Shown: piece by piece, positions 1 to 7,420 of the stretch
Layout of the letters: each line of letters starts with the position of its first letter
Position numbering within the stretch: position 1 is the stretch's first letter
Source: Runella rosea
GTDB lineage: Bacteria; Bacteroidota; Bacteroidia; Cytophagales; Spirosomataceae
Assembly (NCBI RefSeq): GCF_003325355.1
Contig: NZ_CP030850.1
Coordinates: 2,232,001-2,296,000, forward strand
Length of the DNA: 64,000 bases
Reading direction: 5' to 3'
Notes under the pieces: generated by a model
Told to the model about the DNA's origin: nothing
What the model saw: the letters and a program-made list of their open reading frames with translations, nothing else
Database searches by the model: none
Made by a program: the position numbers and the translations under genes

Positions 1-544
1 CTTTTATTTGCTCTATTTCATTTCTTAGGAAATTAAAGCCATTACCTGCATCAGTAGCCTCCCCATCAGTGATATTGATAATTATAGGAGGATGACAATC
101 TCTGTGATTACCCCATTGTATCCAGTCCGTACAAAGTCTCCTTGCATTTTCAAATGCTTTTGTCATTGGGGTTGCGCCATTGGAGTAAGGTTTTATCCAT
201 ATAGGTTTGTCATTTTCGACAACTAGTGGATAATCAAAAATATTTTTAATAGACACTACCCATTTATTGGTCAAAGCCCCTTCCCATGCGGACTGTACCC
301 CATTTTGTCCATCTTTTCCATATCCGATAATAGCTAACTCAAATCGGTTTTTTAATTCTCCACCACCACTAATACATCGAAGTCCAACTTCATATATTAC
401 ATCATTGATAGCATTGGCGAGTTCAATTGCTTTGGTGTGAGAAGCGTTCCCAAATTTTTCATTCATCGAACCACTTTGGTCTATTAGATAGACTATTAAA
501 CAGGGGTTTGTACTACTTATAGTTAAATTACGAAGGTCAAACAT
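1..544 (-). CDS. von Willebrand factor type A domain protein, 3' part beyond the window
   Basis: The reading frame starts at the ATG at 544-542 and is still open at base 1, giving 181 codons. A metal-ion-dependent adhesion site is visible at residues 22-26 (DQSGS) after a hydrophobic strand (CLIVYLI), which is the classic start of a vWA fold. A later stretch NITDGEATD matches the third MIDAS loop. There is no signal peptide, so the protein is probably cytoplasmic, like the vWA proteins associated with tellurium-resistance or phosphatase/kinase systems in bacteria. The DUF805 gene lies 12 bases upstream and reads the same way, so the two are probably co-transcribed. The binding partner and role are unknown. 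Confidence 0.85.
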   Translation of the reverse strand, partial: MFDLRNLTISSTNPCLIVYLIDQSGSMNEKFGNASHTKAIELANAINDVIYEVGLRCISGGGELKNRFELAIIGYGKDGQNGVQSAWEGALTNKWVVSIKNIFDYPLVVENDKPIWIKPYSNGATPMTKAFENARRLCTDWIQWGNHRDCHPPIIINITDGEATDAGNGFNFLRNEIEQIK

Positions 545-556
545 GGCTCACTTTAA

Positions 557-1033
557 TTAATTATATAAATCACCACTCTTATATTCTCCTGTATTGGTGT
601 TATTGGATGGATTTTGTTGGCTGATGTTGCCTTGATTGTTATGTCCGCCACTATAGCCTCCTTGATACCCTCCATCTGTTGGATTTGGCTGTGAAGATGA
701 TGTATTGCTTGTTTGAATACTTTTGGGATTAGGGCCATATTGATTTGTCCCAGATTCGCCATCTTGAAAAATCAACCACAATCCATAAAATGGAATTAAT
801 TGCATCCAACCACTATTACCAATATCATGGCATCTTTTTGCTCCTTGTGCACAAAAAAACCAAAGCATTGGGATTATAAGAATGAGAAGTATTACCTCCG
901 CTCCACCGCTCCCGCTATTAGATGGTGAAATTATCGCACTTAAAATGCCATATATTGTTGAATAGATAATTACACTCAATCCGTATTCTGTTCTTCGAAT
1001 ACGACCTTCAAAGGAAAATGGAGCATTGAACAT
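557..1033 (-). CDS. DUF805 family inner-membrane protein
   Basis: 158 residues. The N-terminal FSFEGRIRRTEYG and central KRCHDIGNSGW followed by FQDGESGTNQYGPNPK are hallmark DUF805 motifs. Three hydrophobic segments are seen at about residues 20-40, 47-62 and 75-90. The last 50 residues form a low-complexity tail rich in Asn, Gln, Gly and Ser, longer than in typical family members and likely disordered in the cytoplasm. DUF805 proteins are small membrane proteins of unknown function, often found near mobile DNA. The gene precedes a vWA gene by 12 bases. An inverted repeat sits 42 bases upstream of the start and could be its operator. Confidence 0.85.
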   Translation of the reverse strand: MFNAPFSFEGRIRRTEYGLSVIIYSTIYGILSAIISPSNSGSGGAEVILLILIIPMLWFFCAQGAKRCHDIGNSGWMQLIPFYGLWLIFQDGESGTNQYGPNPKSIQTSNTSSSQPNPTDGGYQGGYSGGHNNQGNISQQNPSNNTNTGEYKSGDLYN

Positions 1034-1074
1034 AGTAGCAAATTAAAAAGTGTGAAACGTTGCAAGTACATTTA

Positions 1075-1097
1075 TATACGCAACTTTATTGCGTATA
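1075..1097. promoter_or_regulatory. 9-bp perfect inverted repeat upstream of the DUF805 gene
   Basis: TATACGCAA, a 5-base spacer, then TTGCGTATA. The arms are exact reverse complements. There is no T-run on either side, so a terminator is unlikely; position 42 bases before the DUF805/vWA operon suggests a repressor operator. No regulator can be assigned. Confidence 0.4.
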
Positions 1098-1309
1098 CAC
1101 TTCCAAAAAGGGAAAATAAATACCATTTAATTTAAGGTTAAAGTGCCTTCGTGGTTTATATACTTAATAAAGGCAAACATTCATCTTTTTTATGTCAATT
1201 CCATAAAATAGTTATCAAACGGTACCTGAAGCGTTCTGAATGGGATACTATAACTCCAAATTTAGGGGTGGCTCTACAGAACATGACCGACGATTAAATC
1301 GTCAAAACT

Positions 1310-1369
1310 GCTTACTCAGCCTTCGAGTCAGGCCCTAACACGAAGTCACAGTAAGCTTCAACAGGGGCC
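1310..1369 (+). ncRNA. Candidate structured RNA or single-strand origin with hairpin and pseudoknot
   Basis: GCTTACT at 1310-1316 pairs with AGTAAGC at 1350-1356. Inside it CTTCG at 1321-1325 pairs with CGAAG at 1341-1345, giving a 12-bp interrupted hairpin. The apical loop holds GGCCCT (1331-1336), which can pair with AGGGGCC at 1363-1369 if one G bulges, an H-type pseudoknot topology. The strand is arbitrary because the fold also forms on the complement. It lies beyond the 3' end of a primase/helicase gene, so it could be a replication or transfer site instead of a transcript. Confidence 0.3.
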
Positions 1370-1704
1370 GCACATACCATTAAGGGAAAAATACAGGGTT
1401 TTCTCATAAAAATGGCAAAGTACTTGTAAACCAAAGCTAACAAGAGCCTTTCTAGGATTTATTGTATATGAAACCTGAATTTTGTAACTTATCTAGCTAT
1501 TTTAATGACAAACAAGTAATTTATGTATAATATTAAAACATTGATTTACAGGTATTTAATATTTGTGAGGAAGCCCTGCCTAATACCGAACCTTGAAGCA
1601 ATGATAGAAATATAACAATAACCCAACCAAGACAACAAGTTAGTTGTAGTTAACTGCTGTTTTAGTTGGGCTTGTATGGGTGCTACGGCCTCTATACTAA
1701 GATT

Positions 1705-3783
1705 TTATTCTATCACTTGGAGTTCATAGACAGTCGGTTTCCCACTTGCCGCTTTGATGCTAAGTTTGCAGAAAACACCTTGCTTATTAGTTATCTTCAA
1801 CTGTTTCTCAGCAATTTCCTCTAAACGATTCTTTAGCGTATTATCCGAACATTCAAACCGCTGTCTTAACTGTTGCAAAAGCTCCTTTTGAGAAAGTGAG
1901 GGACATAATAACCTACCTAATTCTTCAGCGACCTCTCCCCCCTCTGCTACTTGAGGTCGTTCAGAAGTGAGCTGTTGGAGCATTTCTTCGTGCGCTAATG
2001 CCAGCCCTCTGATAGTTTCATCGTATACCAAATGAATTGTAGATGGACGTTTTGCAGCTCGTAGTTTAAGAAATTTGAGCGCAAGTAAGTCAGACCCTTC
2101 TTGTTCAAAACCAATTTGCATAACAGTAGATGCTTTATTGGCTGCTTCCGTACCTGTATGTCCCCTTGCTTTTTCACTTCCTGGGTTTTGGTGAATGACC
2201 AGTAAGAAGGTAGCATCGTAATTATCACACAGGTTTCCCAAATAATCAAACAACTTCATGGACTCTTTGGGGTCATTGAAGTTTGCAACACAATCTGTAA
2301 CCACATCAAGTAAAACAAACATTGTGTGGGCAGTTTGTTCTCTCACTTGCTCGATAAAAGACTTGACAGCCCCCAAACGTTTATGTCGTTCAATTTGCTT
2401 GATAGAGGTGAACCGAAAATCTTTGGGGGTTTCGTGGATTCCATAACACCCTTTTTCTTTTATAGATTGAATAGCTGCTGGCAGCTCTTCTTTGAGGTTT
2501 CGCTCTGTATCAATGTACACTACTGTAATCGCCTCGTCTGTTTTTTCAAAGTGCAAATAGTAGTGCAAACAATCGGTTTTGTTGGTTAACAGGTAACTGC
2601 AAAACAATTCTGCTAGCCTTGATTTGTGGCTACCGTATTTCCCTTGGATAATGTTGATAGTACCCCGTCTTATTATCGGTAAATTTCCTAAGCTTATCAA
2701 GGGAGGTGAAAACACGATTGGTTGTGTTGATAACTGCGCTACTTGATGTTCGGTAGCATTTAATCTGGTTAAAAGCTCGTCCAAAACTAATTGTTGTTTG
2801 GGAGTGGGTTCAGGGCAAGAAATCGCTTCTCCCAAAGCATTCAATAACAACTGCTCGTCCAATTTTAATTTAAACCAATCACTGATGTCCTTCCCTCCAT
2901 TTTGGGTGAGCAATGAGGGCAGGATAAAATTTCGCAACCCGTACTGTTGAGCTTTCAATGATGACATTTTCAGACCTATTTCATCGGTATCAAGACAAAG
3001 AACCAAAAATCTGCACTTGGAACGAAGAAATTGGAGCATTTCGGGTTTTATGTGGGTACTTACGTTATCAATCCCAACTGCGTAAATTTGATGTTGATTT
3101 AGGTTTGCATTAGCTATGATGCAGTCTTTCAATCCCTCAACAATCAAAATTGTGTGGCTGGTGGCTGGAAGTTGAGCAATTCCGTAGATGTTTTGATAAT
3201 CGAGTGGACGTTTACCAATATACTGATGCTTATACCTTCGGTTTTGTTCCAATGGGCGGTACATTTTATTATATCCCTCTGCCAACTTAAATGCAAAAAT
3301 TGGATTGGATGCTGTCGCAATTATCTTGTTCCCTTTGCGTGTAGTGAAACTTTTTACTGAACTAATAGAGTAAGCAGCTAAGGTTTCGTTAATATCGCTT
3401 TTCATTTCTTCACCCTCAAACTGCTTCCAATAATCGAAGTTACCCCCATACTCGATTGTTTCGTTATCTTTTTCAAAACCAAGTTTTAAATCTTTATTGA
3501 TGCGTTGGAGTGCCTCTGGAAAGCAGTCCTTCTGCAATTTCATTACAAAATCAATGGCATTCATTGGCTTCTCTTCTGCAAAATCCTTGTATAGATATTC
3601 GCCTGATTGCCCCTGAAACACATTGGCAGAGGGGTGCTCATCCTTTCTAAAAATAGCCTTAAAAGTCTTTTTAGGTTGTTCAAAATCAGTAATATAATGG
3701 CTAAAAATAGCAAGGCCACCGTTAGTAGCGGCCAAGATATTTTGTTTGGTGAGTTGCTTATTTTTGGGTAAAATGTGGTGCAT
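1705..3783 (-). CDS. Mobile-element primase/helicase: TOPRIM plus RecA-like ATPase
   Basis: 692 residues. The first 100 residues resemble a CHC2-like primase N-terminus, but the zinc-binding cysteines are not evident. A TOPRIM domain follows at about 205-290, with ILIVEGLKDC supplying the conserved Glu and LCLDTDEIG the Asp-x-Asp pair. A RecA/AAA_25-like domain lies at about 365-590: IIQGKYGSHKSRLAE is a Walker A variant (His precedes the Lys-Ser) and TMFVLLDVV the Walker B. The C-terminus looks like a winged helix. Such proteins start replication of integrative elements and plasmids. Its start overlaps the end of the upstream KilAC-like gene by 26 bases, so the two are translated from one message. 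Confidence 0.8.
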   Translation of the reverse strand: MHHILPKNKQLTKQNILAATNGGLAIFSHYITDFEQPKKTFKAIFRKDEHPSANVFQGQSGEYLYKDFAEEKPMNAIDFVMKLQKDCFPEALQRINKDLKLGFEKDNETIEYGGNFDYWKQFEGEEMKSDINETLAAYSISSVKSFTTRKGNKIIATASNPIFAFKLAEGYNKMYRPLEQNRRYKHQYIGKRPLDYQNIYGIAQLPATSHTILIVEGLKDCIIANANLNQHQIYAVGIDNVSTHIKPEMLQFLRSKCRFLVLCLDTDEIGLKMSSLKAQQYGLRNFILPSLLTQNGGKDISDWFKLKLDEQLLLNALGEAISCPEPTPKQQLVLDELLTRLNATEHQVAQLSTQPIVFSPPLISLGNLPIIRRGTINIIQGKYGSHKSRLAELFCSYLLTNKTDCLHYYLHFEKTDEAITVVYIDTERNLKEELPAAIQSIKEKGCYGIHETPKDFRFTSIKQIERHKRLGAVKSFIEQVREQTAHTMFVLLDVVTDCVANFNDPKESMKLFDYLGNLCDNYDATFLLVIHQNPGSEKARGHTGTEAANKASTVMQIGFEQEGSDLLALKFLKLRAAKRPSTIHLVYDETIRGLALAHEEMLQQLTSERPQVAEGGEVAEELGRLLCPSLSQKELLQQLRQRFECSDNTLKNRLEEIAEKQLKITNKQGVFCKLSIKAASGKPTVYELQVIE

Positions 3784-4075
3784 ACTGGTCTTTTGTTAAT
3801 AAGTGGTGTAAATCTTCTATGAATTTCACTCCTGCCTGAGTAACTCTAATTAGTGGAACAGCCTTAAAGCATTCCCCTTTCCTATTTCTAATTTTATAGT
3901 TCTGGACGTCAAAATACTCCATAATTAAAAATTCACGAGCAGGTAATGACCCATTAATGATATTGTACCTCCGTAAAAAGCTAAACATCATTGCCCTATT
4001 TTTGAAACCTAATAGCTCCGCTGTTTCTTTCATCGAATATGAGTCTTTCAATAGCTCTTTAAGTTTAATTTTCAT
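3758..4075 (-). CDS. Small KilAC/antirepressor-like DNA-binding protein
   Basis: 105 residues. MKETAELLGFKNRAMMFSFL reads as a helix-turn-helix, followed by LRRYNIINGSLPAREF and a C-terminal VTQAGVKFIEDL. This layout matches the phage antirepressor KilAC domain, where a winged helix is followed by a beta segment ending in VT-x-x-G. It lies between the excisionase-like gene (30 bases upstream) and the primase gene (26-base overlap), which fits a regulator of element excision or replication. The family assignment rests on pattern recognition only. Confidence 0.6.
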   Translation of the reverse strand: MKIKLKELLKDSYSMKETAELLGFKNRAMMFSFLRRYNIINGSLPAREFLIMEYFDVQNYKIRNRKGECFKAVPLIRVTQAGVKFIEDLHHLLTKDQYAPHFTQK

Positions 4076-4105
4076 GTTTTTTTTGTCTTTTAAGATTAAA
4101 ATTAT

Positions 4106-4399
4106 TTACAGGGGGTTGGGGCCTACTTCAAGCCATTGCAGAAGGTCTTTCTTTGAAAAATACAACTTCTGGCTTCTTTTTTTGAATGGGATAAGCCTCA
4201 TACTGGTGTATTTGTAAAGAGTAGCCTCTGAGATATTTAGAAAAACAGCAGCTTGAGCAGTGCCCATAAGCTCGGGAGAGGAATTTAGAGCATCATCTTT
4301 GTTCCGAATGTAAACATAAGCGTTGAACGCTTGGTTGACGGCTTGTACAATGAGCGATTCCAGCTCTGAAGGGGAGATTAATCTTATATTACTTGTCAT
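4106..4399 (-). CDS. Excisionase-like helix-turn-helix protein
   Basis: 97 residues. The C-terminal half carries MGTAQAAVFLNISEATLYK followed by MRLIPFKKRSQKLYFSKKDLLQWL, a MerR/Xis-type winged helix (DNA-binding domain, excisionase family) in which the second segment is the wing. The first 40 residues form a helical extension. In Bacteroidota mobile elements such proteins act with the tyrosine recombinase to excise the element and often control the next genes. Three 11-bp phased direct repeats lie 59 bases upstream and are plausible binding sites. Confidence 0.8.
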   Translation of the reverse strand: MTSNIRLISPSELESLIVQAVNQAFNAYVYIRNKDDALNSSPELMGTAQAAVFLNISEATLYKYTSMRLIPFKKRSQKLYFSKKDLLQWLEVGPNPL

Positions 4400-4457
4400 T
4401 CTTTTGACGTTTTAAATTTAGGTCAAAAGTAGACTGCTTTGTTGGGAAGAATAGGAT

Positions 4458-4484
4458 ACTTACTTTTTACTTACTTTTTACTTG
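4458..4484. repeat. 11-bp phased direct repeats (2.4 copies) upstream of the excisionase-like gene
   Basis: ACTTACTTTTT occurs twice back to back at 4458-4468 and 4469-4479, followed by ACTTG. The 11-base period places the copies on the same face of the helix, as in iterons or Xis/Int arm sites. It lies in the 114-base gap between the RteC-like gene and the excisionase-like gene. Confidence 0.6.
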
Positions 4485-4513
4485 TCCTGTGTAACTCGTT
4501 GATTGTTAGCAAA

Positions 4514-5266
4514 TTACCCTGCATTGTCTTTTTGTGGAAGGGTAATATTATTGAGTTTTGCTTTTAATTCACTATATGCTTTCTCTGTACTAGTACTTTC
4601 ATTAATAATTTGGCTAATAAGTGTTTCAACATCAGATAGCTCCTTGTGATTATATGTCACATTAGCTTCTAAAAATTTAGCAAGTTCATAGTTTGAAGTT
4701 TTTTTGTTAATTATTCCTGCTGCTTTAAGGCCAAGAAATAGCATGGCAACTTGATTCTTTTGAAGCTTAAAGTCAATTTTTTTATTTTCATAGCCCGATA
4801 ACTCATGCGAAGAGGTTTGCTGAACTGTAAACAAATATTTTGTTTTTAGCATATTTTCAATACCCTGAAGAGACTCCATCACAAAAGGATATTTTGTATT
4901 CAAAGGGGTTTCACTTAATAACCACTCCCTGCCTTCTAAAGAATAGCTTTTGAGTGTATAGGTACTTGCTTTTTGAATATAATATAATACCTGACTTAAT
5001 AGAGACCTAGCTTCCTGCTGCTGTTTTTCAATTGGCAAGGTGGCTAACCAGTCATCCATCTCAATATATATAGGGGTAATTTTATCATTGAAAACTTGAG
5101 ATATTAGAGGTTTCAAAGGAGGAAATGGATTAGATGAGTCATCTATTTCCTCATTATATCTATCTAATAAGTCGGCATATTGTAGCTCAATTTCATCTAA
5201 GACATGATTCTCGGGTAATTCGAATAAATCCCTATAAATATTTAAAAAATACCTCCTTTCTTCCAT
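4514..5266 (-). CDS. RteC-like hypothetical protein of the mobile module
   Basis: 250 residues, no signal peptide or membrane segment. The N-terminal part is helical and acidic. The C-terminal KNQVAMLFLGLKAAGII followed by NYELAKFLEANVTYNHKEL resembles the C-terminal part of RteC-type proteins, which regulate excision and transfer genes in Bacteroides conjugative transposons. It starts 4 bases after the integrase stop codon (minus strand), so it is co-transcribed with the integrase. Function by homology is tentative. Confidence 0.6.
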   Translation of the reverse strand: MEERRYFLNIYRDLFELPENHVLDEIELQYADLLDRYNEEIDDSSNPFPPLKPLISQVFNDKITPIYIEMDDWLATLPIEKQQQEARSLLSQVLYYIQKASTYTLKSYSLEGREWLLSETPLNTKYPFVMESLQGIENMLKTKYLFTVQQTSSHELSGYENKKIDFKLQKNQVAMLFLGLKAAGIINKKTSNYELAKFLEANVTYNHKELSDVETLISQIINESTSTEKAYSELKAKLNNITLPQKDNAG

Positions 5267-5270
5267 GTTT

Positions 5271-6515
5271 TTAATTTTCTTTAAATAGCGTTAACAGATT
5301 AGAGTACTTCTTTTTTACATCATCTTCAAAGCTATCAAGGTAATGTTCTGTGGTTTTGAGGCTGTTATGCCCCAAACTCTCAGAAATATACTCAATAGGA
5401 GCCCCACTGCGTTTAAGTACAGTCGAAAAGCTATGCCTTGCAGCATAAGTAGTTACAGGTTTACTTATACCTAATTTCTCCACTATACGCTTCATGTATT
5501 TATTGATCTGCTTTGTCAGATCTTTGACCAATGCTCTTTCCCTCTCAGGGGTAATGTTGGGATGCAAAATAGGGAAAATGTAATTATTCGGCAATTGGTC
5601 AGGAATACCCCATTTGGCAATAATCACTTTGGCATCTGCACCCAAATAAACAACAATGGGCTTTTGGTTGCTCTTTTTGGTATTTTCAGTTTTAGCCCTG
5701 TAAAACACCAATCTATCACCATCCAAGTTTGAGAATTTTAGCCTGCAAATATCCTTAATGTTGATACCATTACATAAGTAGGAGAACATCCAAAGGTCTT
5801 TTGCCTTGGCTTCCATACTGTCAGGAAGGGCTTCATACTCAAAAATCTTCTTTAACTCATTCATGGTGAGTGCTTTTTTGATATTCTGCCCAGCCGGTAT
5901 CTGATATTTTGATTTTTTGAAGGGATATTTTTCTCTTCCAATCAGCCCTTTTTCAATTGCTTGGTTAAAAATGGTTCTTAAACTGCGTAAGTATATACCC
6001 ACTGTTGTAGAAGATTTACCATTGGTCAGCATCCATCTTTCATAACTATTGAGAAAGTCTGGAGTTATATCCTCAAACCTAAGTTTCTTTTTGAAATTTT
6101 GAAGTGAATTCAGGGTACACTCATAGGAACTGGCTGTACCAACTCTGCCTTCTTCCCTTAATTTTTTGACATATAATTCAATGGTAGAATAAACATTGGC
6201 AGGATTTGCACCTTCCTCTTTTGGGAAAAATAGCTTTTCAAAGTCATCAAAGGAAAAGGGGCTTAGTTGGGTAAAGATACTTTGGGCTTTAGATACTGTG
6301 GCAGTGATATTGACTTTGACATCTTTTAGAAATGGGTCACGCAACTTGGAGGAGTCAAGTTTCTTGAAATCTGCTTCACTTAATGAGGGCAATGCTACAT
6401 TGTAATACTTCCTTATTCTATTGAAGGTAACTCTCAATTTTAGGGGGTATGTGCCATCTTGCTTGGCTTTTCTGTTATCCAATACAACTTCTGCCGTAGG
6501 AGTATGTGCTTTCAT
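5271..6515 (-). CDS. Tyrosine site-specific recombinase (integrase)
   Basis: 414 residues. An Arm-DNA-binding N-terminus (TAEVVLDNRKAKQDGTYPLKLRVTF region) is followed by a SAM-like core-binding domain at about 105-200 and a catalytic domain from about 215. Catalytic residues are visible: the box I Arg in INIKDICRLKF, the Arg-His of YAARHSFST, the His of LGHNSLKTTEHYL, and the nucleophilic Tyr in the same motif near residue 395. It belongs to the Bacteroidota transposon/ICE integrase type. It reads away from the tRNA at 6657, whose 5' end is 141 bases upstream of the integrase start; tandem 12-bp repeats lie in between. Confidence 0.93.
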   Translation of the reverse strand: MKAHTPTAEVVLDNRKAKQDGTYPLKLRVTFNRIRKYYNVALPSLSEADFKKLDSSKLRDPFLKDVKVNITATVSKAQSIFTQLSPFSFDDFEKLFFPKEEGANPANVYSTIELYVKKLREEGRVGTASSYECTLNSLQNFKKKLRFEDITPDFLNSYERWMLTNGKSSTTVGIYLRSLRTIFNQAIEKGLIGREKYPFKKSKYQIPAGQNIKKALTMNELKKIFEYEALPDSMEAKAKDLWMFSYLCNGINIKDICRLKFSNLDGDRLVFYRAKTENTKKSNQKPIVVYLGADAKVIIAKWGIPDQLPNNYIFPILHPNITPERERALVKDLTKQINKYMKRIVEKLGISKPVTTYAARHSFSTVLKRSGAPIEYISESLGHNSLKTTEHYLDSFEDDVKKKYSNLLTLFKEN

Positions 6516-6535
6516 AGTGTTAAAAACATAGCTAA

Positions 6536-6559
6536 AATTTGATACACAATTTGATACAC
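6536..6559. repeat. 12-bp tandem direct repeat before the integrase start
   Basis: AATTTGATACAC occurs twice without spacer (6536-6547 and 6548-6559), 20 bases upstream of the integrase ATG and about 100 bases from the tRNA. Placement and exact repetition suggest integrase arm-type sites or an autoregulatory operator. Confidence 0.55.
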
Positions 6560-6656
6560 AGAAATCACCTATAGCTCCAATTCCAGTTAGGAAGAGAGAA
6601 TTAGCGATTTTTGTAAGTAGCTTATATAGAGAGAGTTGTGCATGTATGTTTAGCTC

Positions 6657-6730
6657 GGGCCCATAGCTCAGTTGGTTAGAGCATCTGACTCATAATCAGG
6701 GGGTCGTAGGATCGTGCCCTACTGGGCCCA
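6657..6730 (+). tRNA. tRNA with CAU anticodon (elongator Met or lysidine-modified Ile2)
   Basis: A full cloverleaf can be drawn: acceptor GGGCCCA/TGGGCCC, D arm GCTC/GAGC, anticodon stem TCTGA/TCAGG with loop CTCATAA (anticodon CAT), variable GGGTC, T arm GTAGG/CCTAC, discriminator A73, no encoded CCA. The T loop reads ATCGTGC where TTCGAGC would be expected: positions 54 and 58 are A and U instead of U and A. The CAU anticodon does not separate Met from Ile2 (read by TilS-modified C34), and the sequence alone does not settle it. A terminator follows after 5 bases. Confidence 0.9.
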
Positions 6731-6735
6731 CATCA

Positions 6736-6775
6736 CAAAAGCACTTAACAGCAATGTTAGGTGCTTTTGCTTTTT
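6736..6775 (+). terminator. Rho-independent terminator of the tRNA
   Basis: CAAAAGCAC, T, TAAC pairs with GTTA, G, GTGCTTTTG over 13 base pairs around one internal T/G mismatch, with a 6-base loop, followed by C and five T residues. Confidence 0.8.
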
Positions 6776-6960
6776 AAAGCCAAAATTGATGCTGTTTAAG
6801 CAAAACTATTATCGGATAAATCTTTGAAAATCAAATAAAAAGGTTACATTTATACAATAATGGGAATTAAGGTTCTGGAATTAACCCTACGGCAACGTAG
6901 ATTAATGAAGCCATTTGTAACTCACTCATTGCCCCGCTTCAAATTACCTTTTCTCAATTT

Positions 6961-7413
6961 ATGACTCCTCTACCGTTACGTCTTTTACTGGCTGATGACG
7001 ATGCCGACGATCGTTTATTCTTTCGGGAAGCGCTGGACCAAATTCCCGTTGCCGTTGAGCTTACCACGGTCACAAACGGGCAACAGCTCATCGAGTGGCT
7101 GCAAGAACATCAAGGCGACCTCCCCCACCTGATTTTTTTAGACCTAAATATGCCCCGAAAAAACGGGCATGAATGCTTAACGGAAATCAAGCTAATGCCT
7201 CAATGGCAATCCCTACCCATCATTATCTTCTCGACTTCGATATACCCCGTGCAGGTAGACGAACTGTATCATAAAGGGGCACAATATTACATTCAGAAGC
7301 CAACCGATTTTAAGAAGCTGACGCGGGTGATTGAGCAGTTGCTTCTCATGTCGGAAGAACAAAGGCAGGTACAGCCCGCCAAAAAGGATTTTATTTTATG
7401 CAGAGAAAGATAA
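6961..7413 (+). CDS. Rcp1-type single-domain response regulator
   Basis: 150 residues forming a single receiver domain. The acidic pocket is ADDDADD at 11-17, the phosphoacceptor is D61 in IFLDLNMP, the switch residue lies in IFSTS near 92, and the conserved Lys is K113 in YIQKPT. The loop after the phosphoacceptor (RKNGHECL) is typical of Rcp1-like regulators that partner with phytochrome-like or CheB/CheR-fused kinases. There is no output domain, so it acts by protein contact or as a phosphate relay. It ends 7 bases before the most likely start of the large hybrid kinase and is almost certainly its cognate partner. Confidence 0.92.
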   Translation: MTPLPLRLLLADDDADDRLFFREALDQIPVAVELTTVTNGQQLIEWLQEHQGDLPHLIFLDLNMPRKNGHECLTEIKLMPQWQSLPIIIFSTSIYPVQVDELYHKGAQYYIQKPTDFKKLTRVIEQLLLMSEEQRQVQPAKKDFILCRER

Positions 7414-7420
7414 TGAGCGT

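Larger units (their letters stand above)
1034..1704. other. 670-base non-coding stretch with structured core
   Basis: No open frame with coding character was found on either strand. The stretch contains the inverted repeat at 1075-1097, a short dyad at 1289-1303 (GACGATT/AATCGTC), and a hairpin/pseudoknot candidate at 1310-1369. The rest is AT-rich. It separates the DUF805/vWA pair from the end of the primase-helicase gene and may hold an origin, a non-coding RNA or the left part of a mobile element. Confidence 0.5.

Noticed and set aside
1289-1369. tmRNA or group II intron domain V
   Set aside because: No tRNA-like acceptor, tag frame or domain V consensus could be found on either strand.
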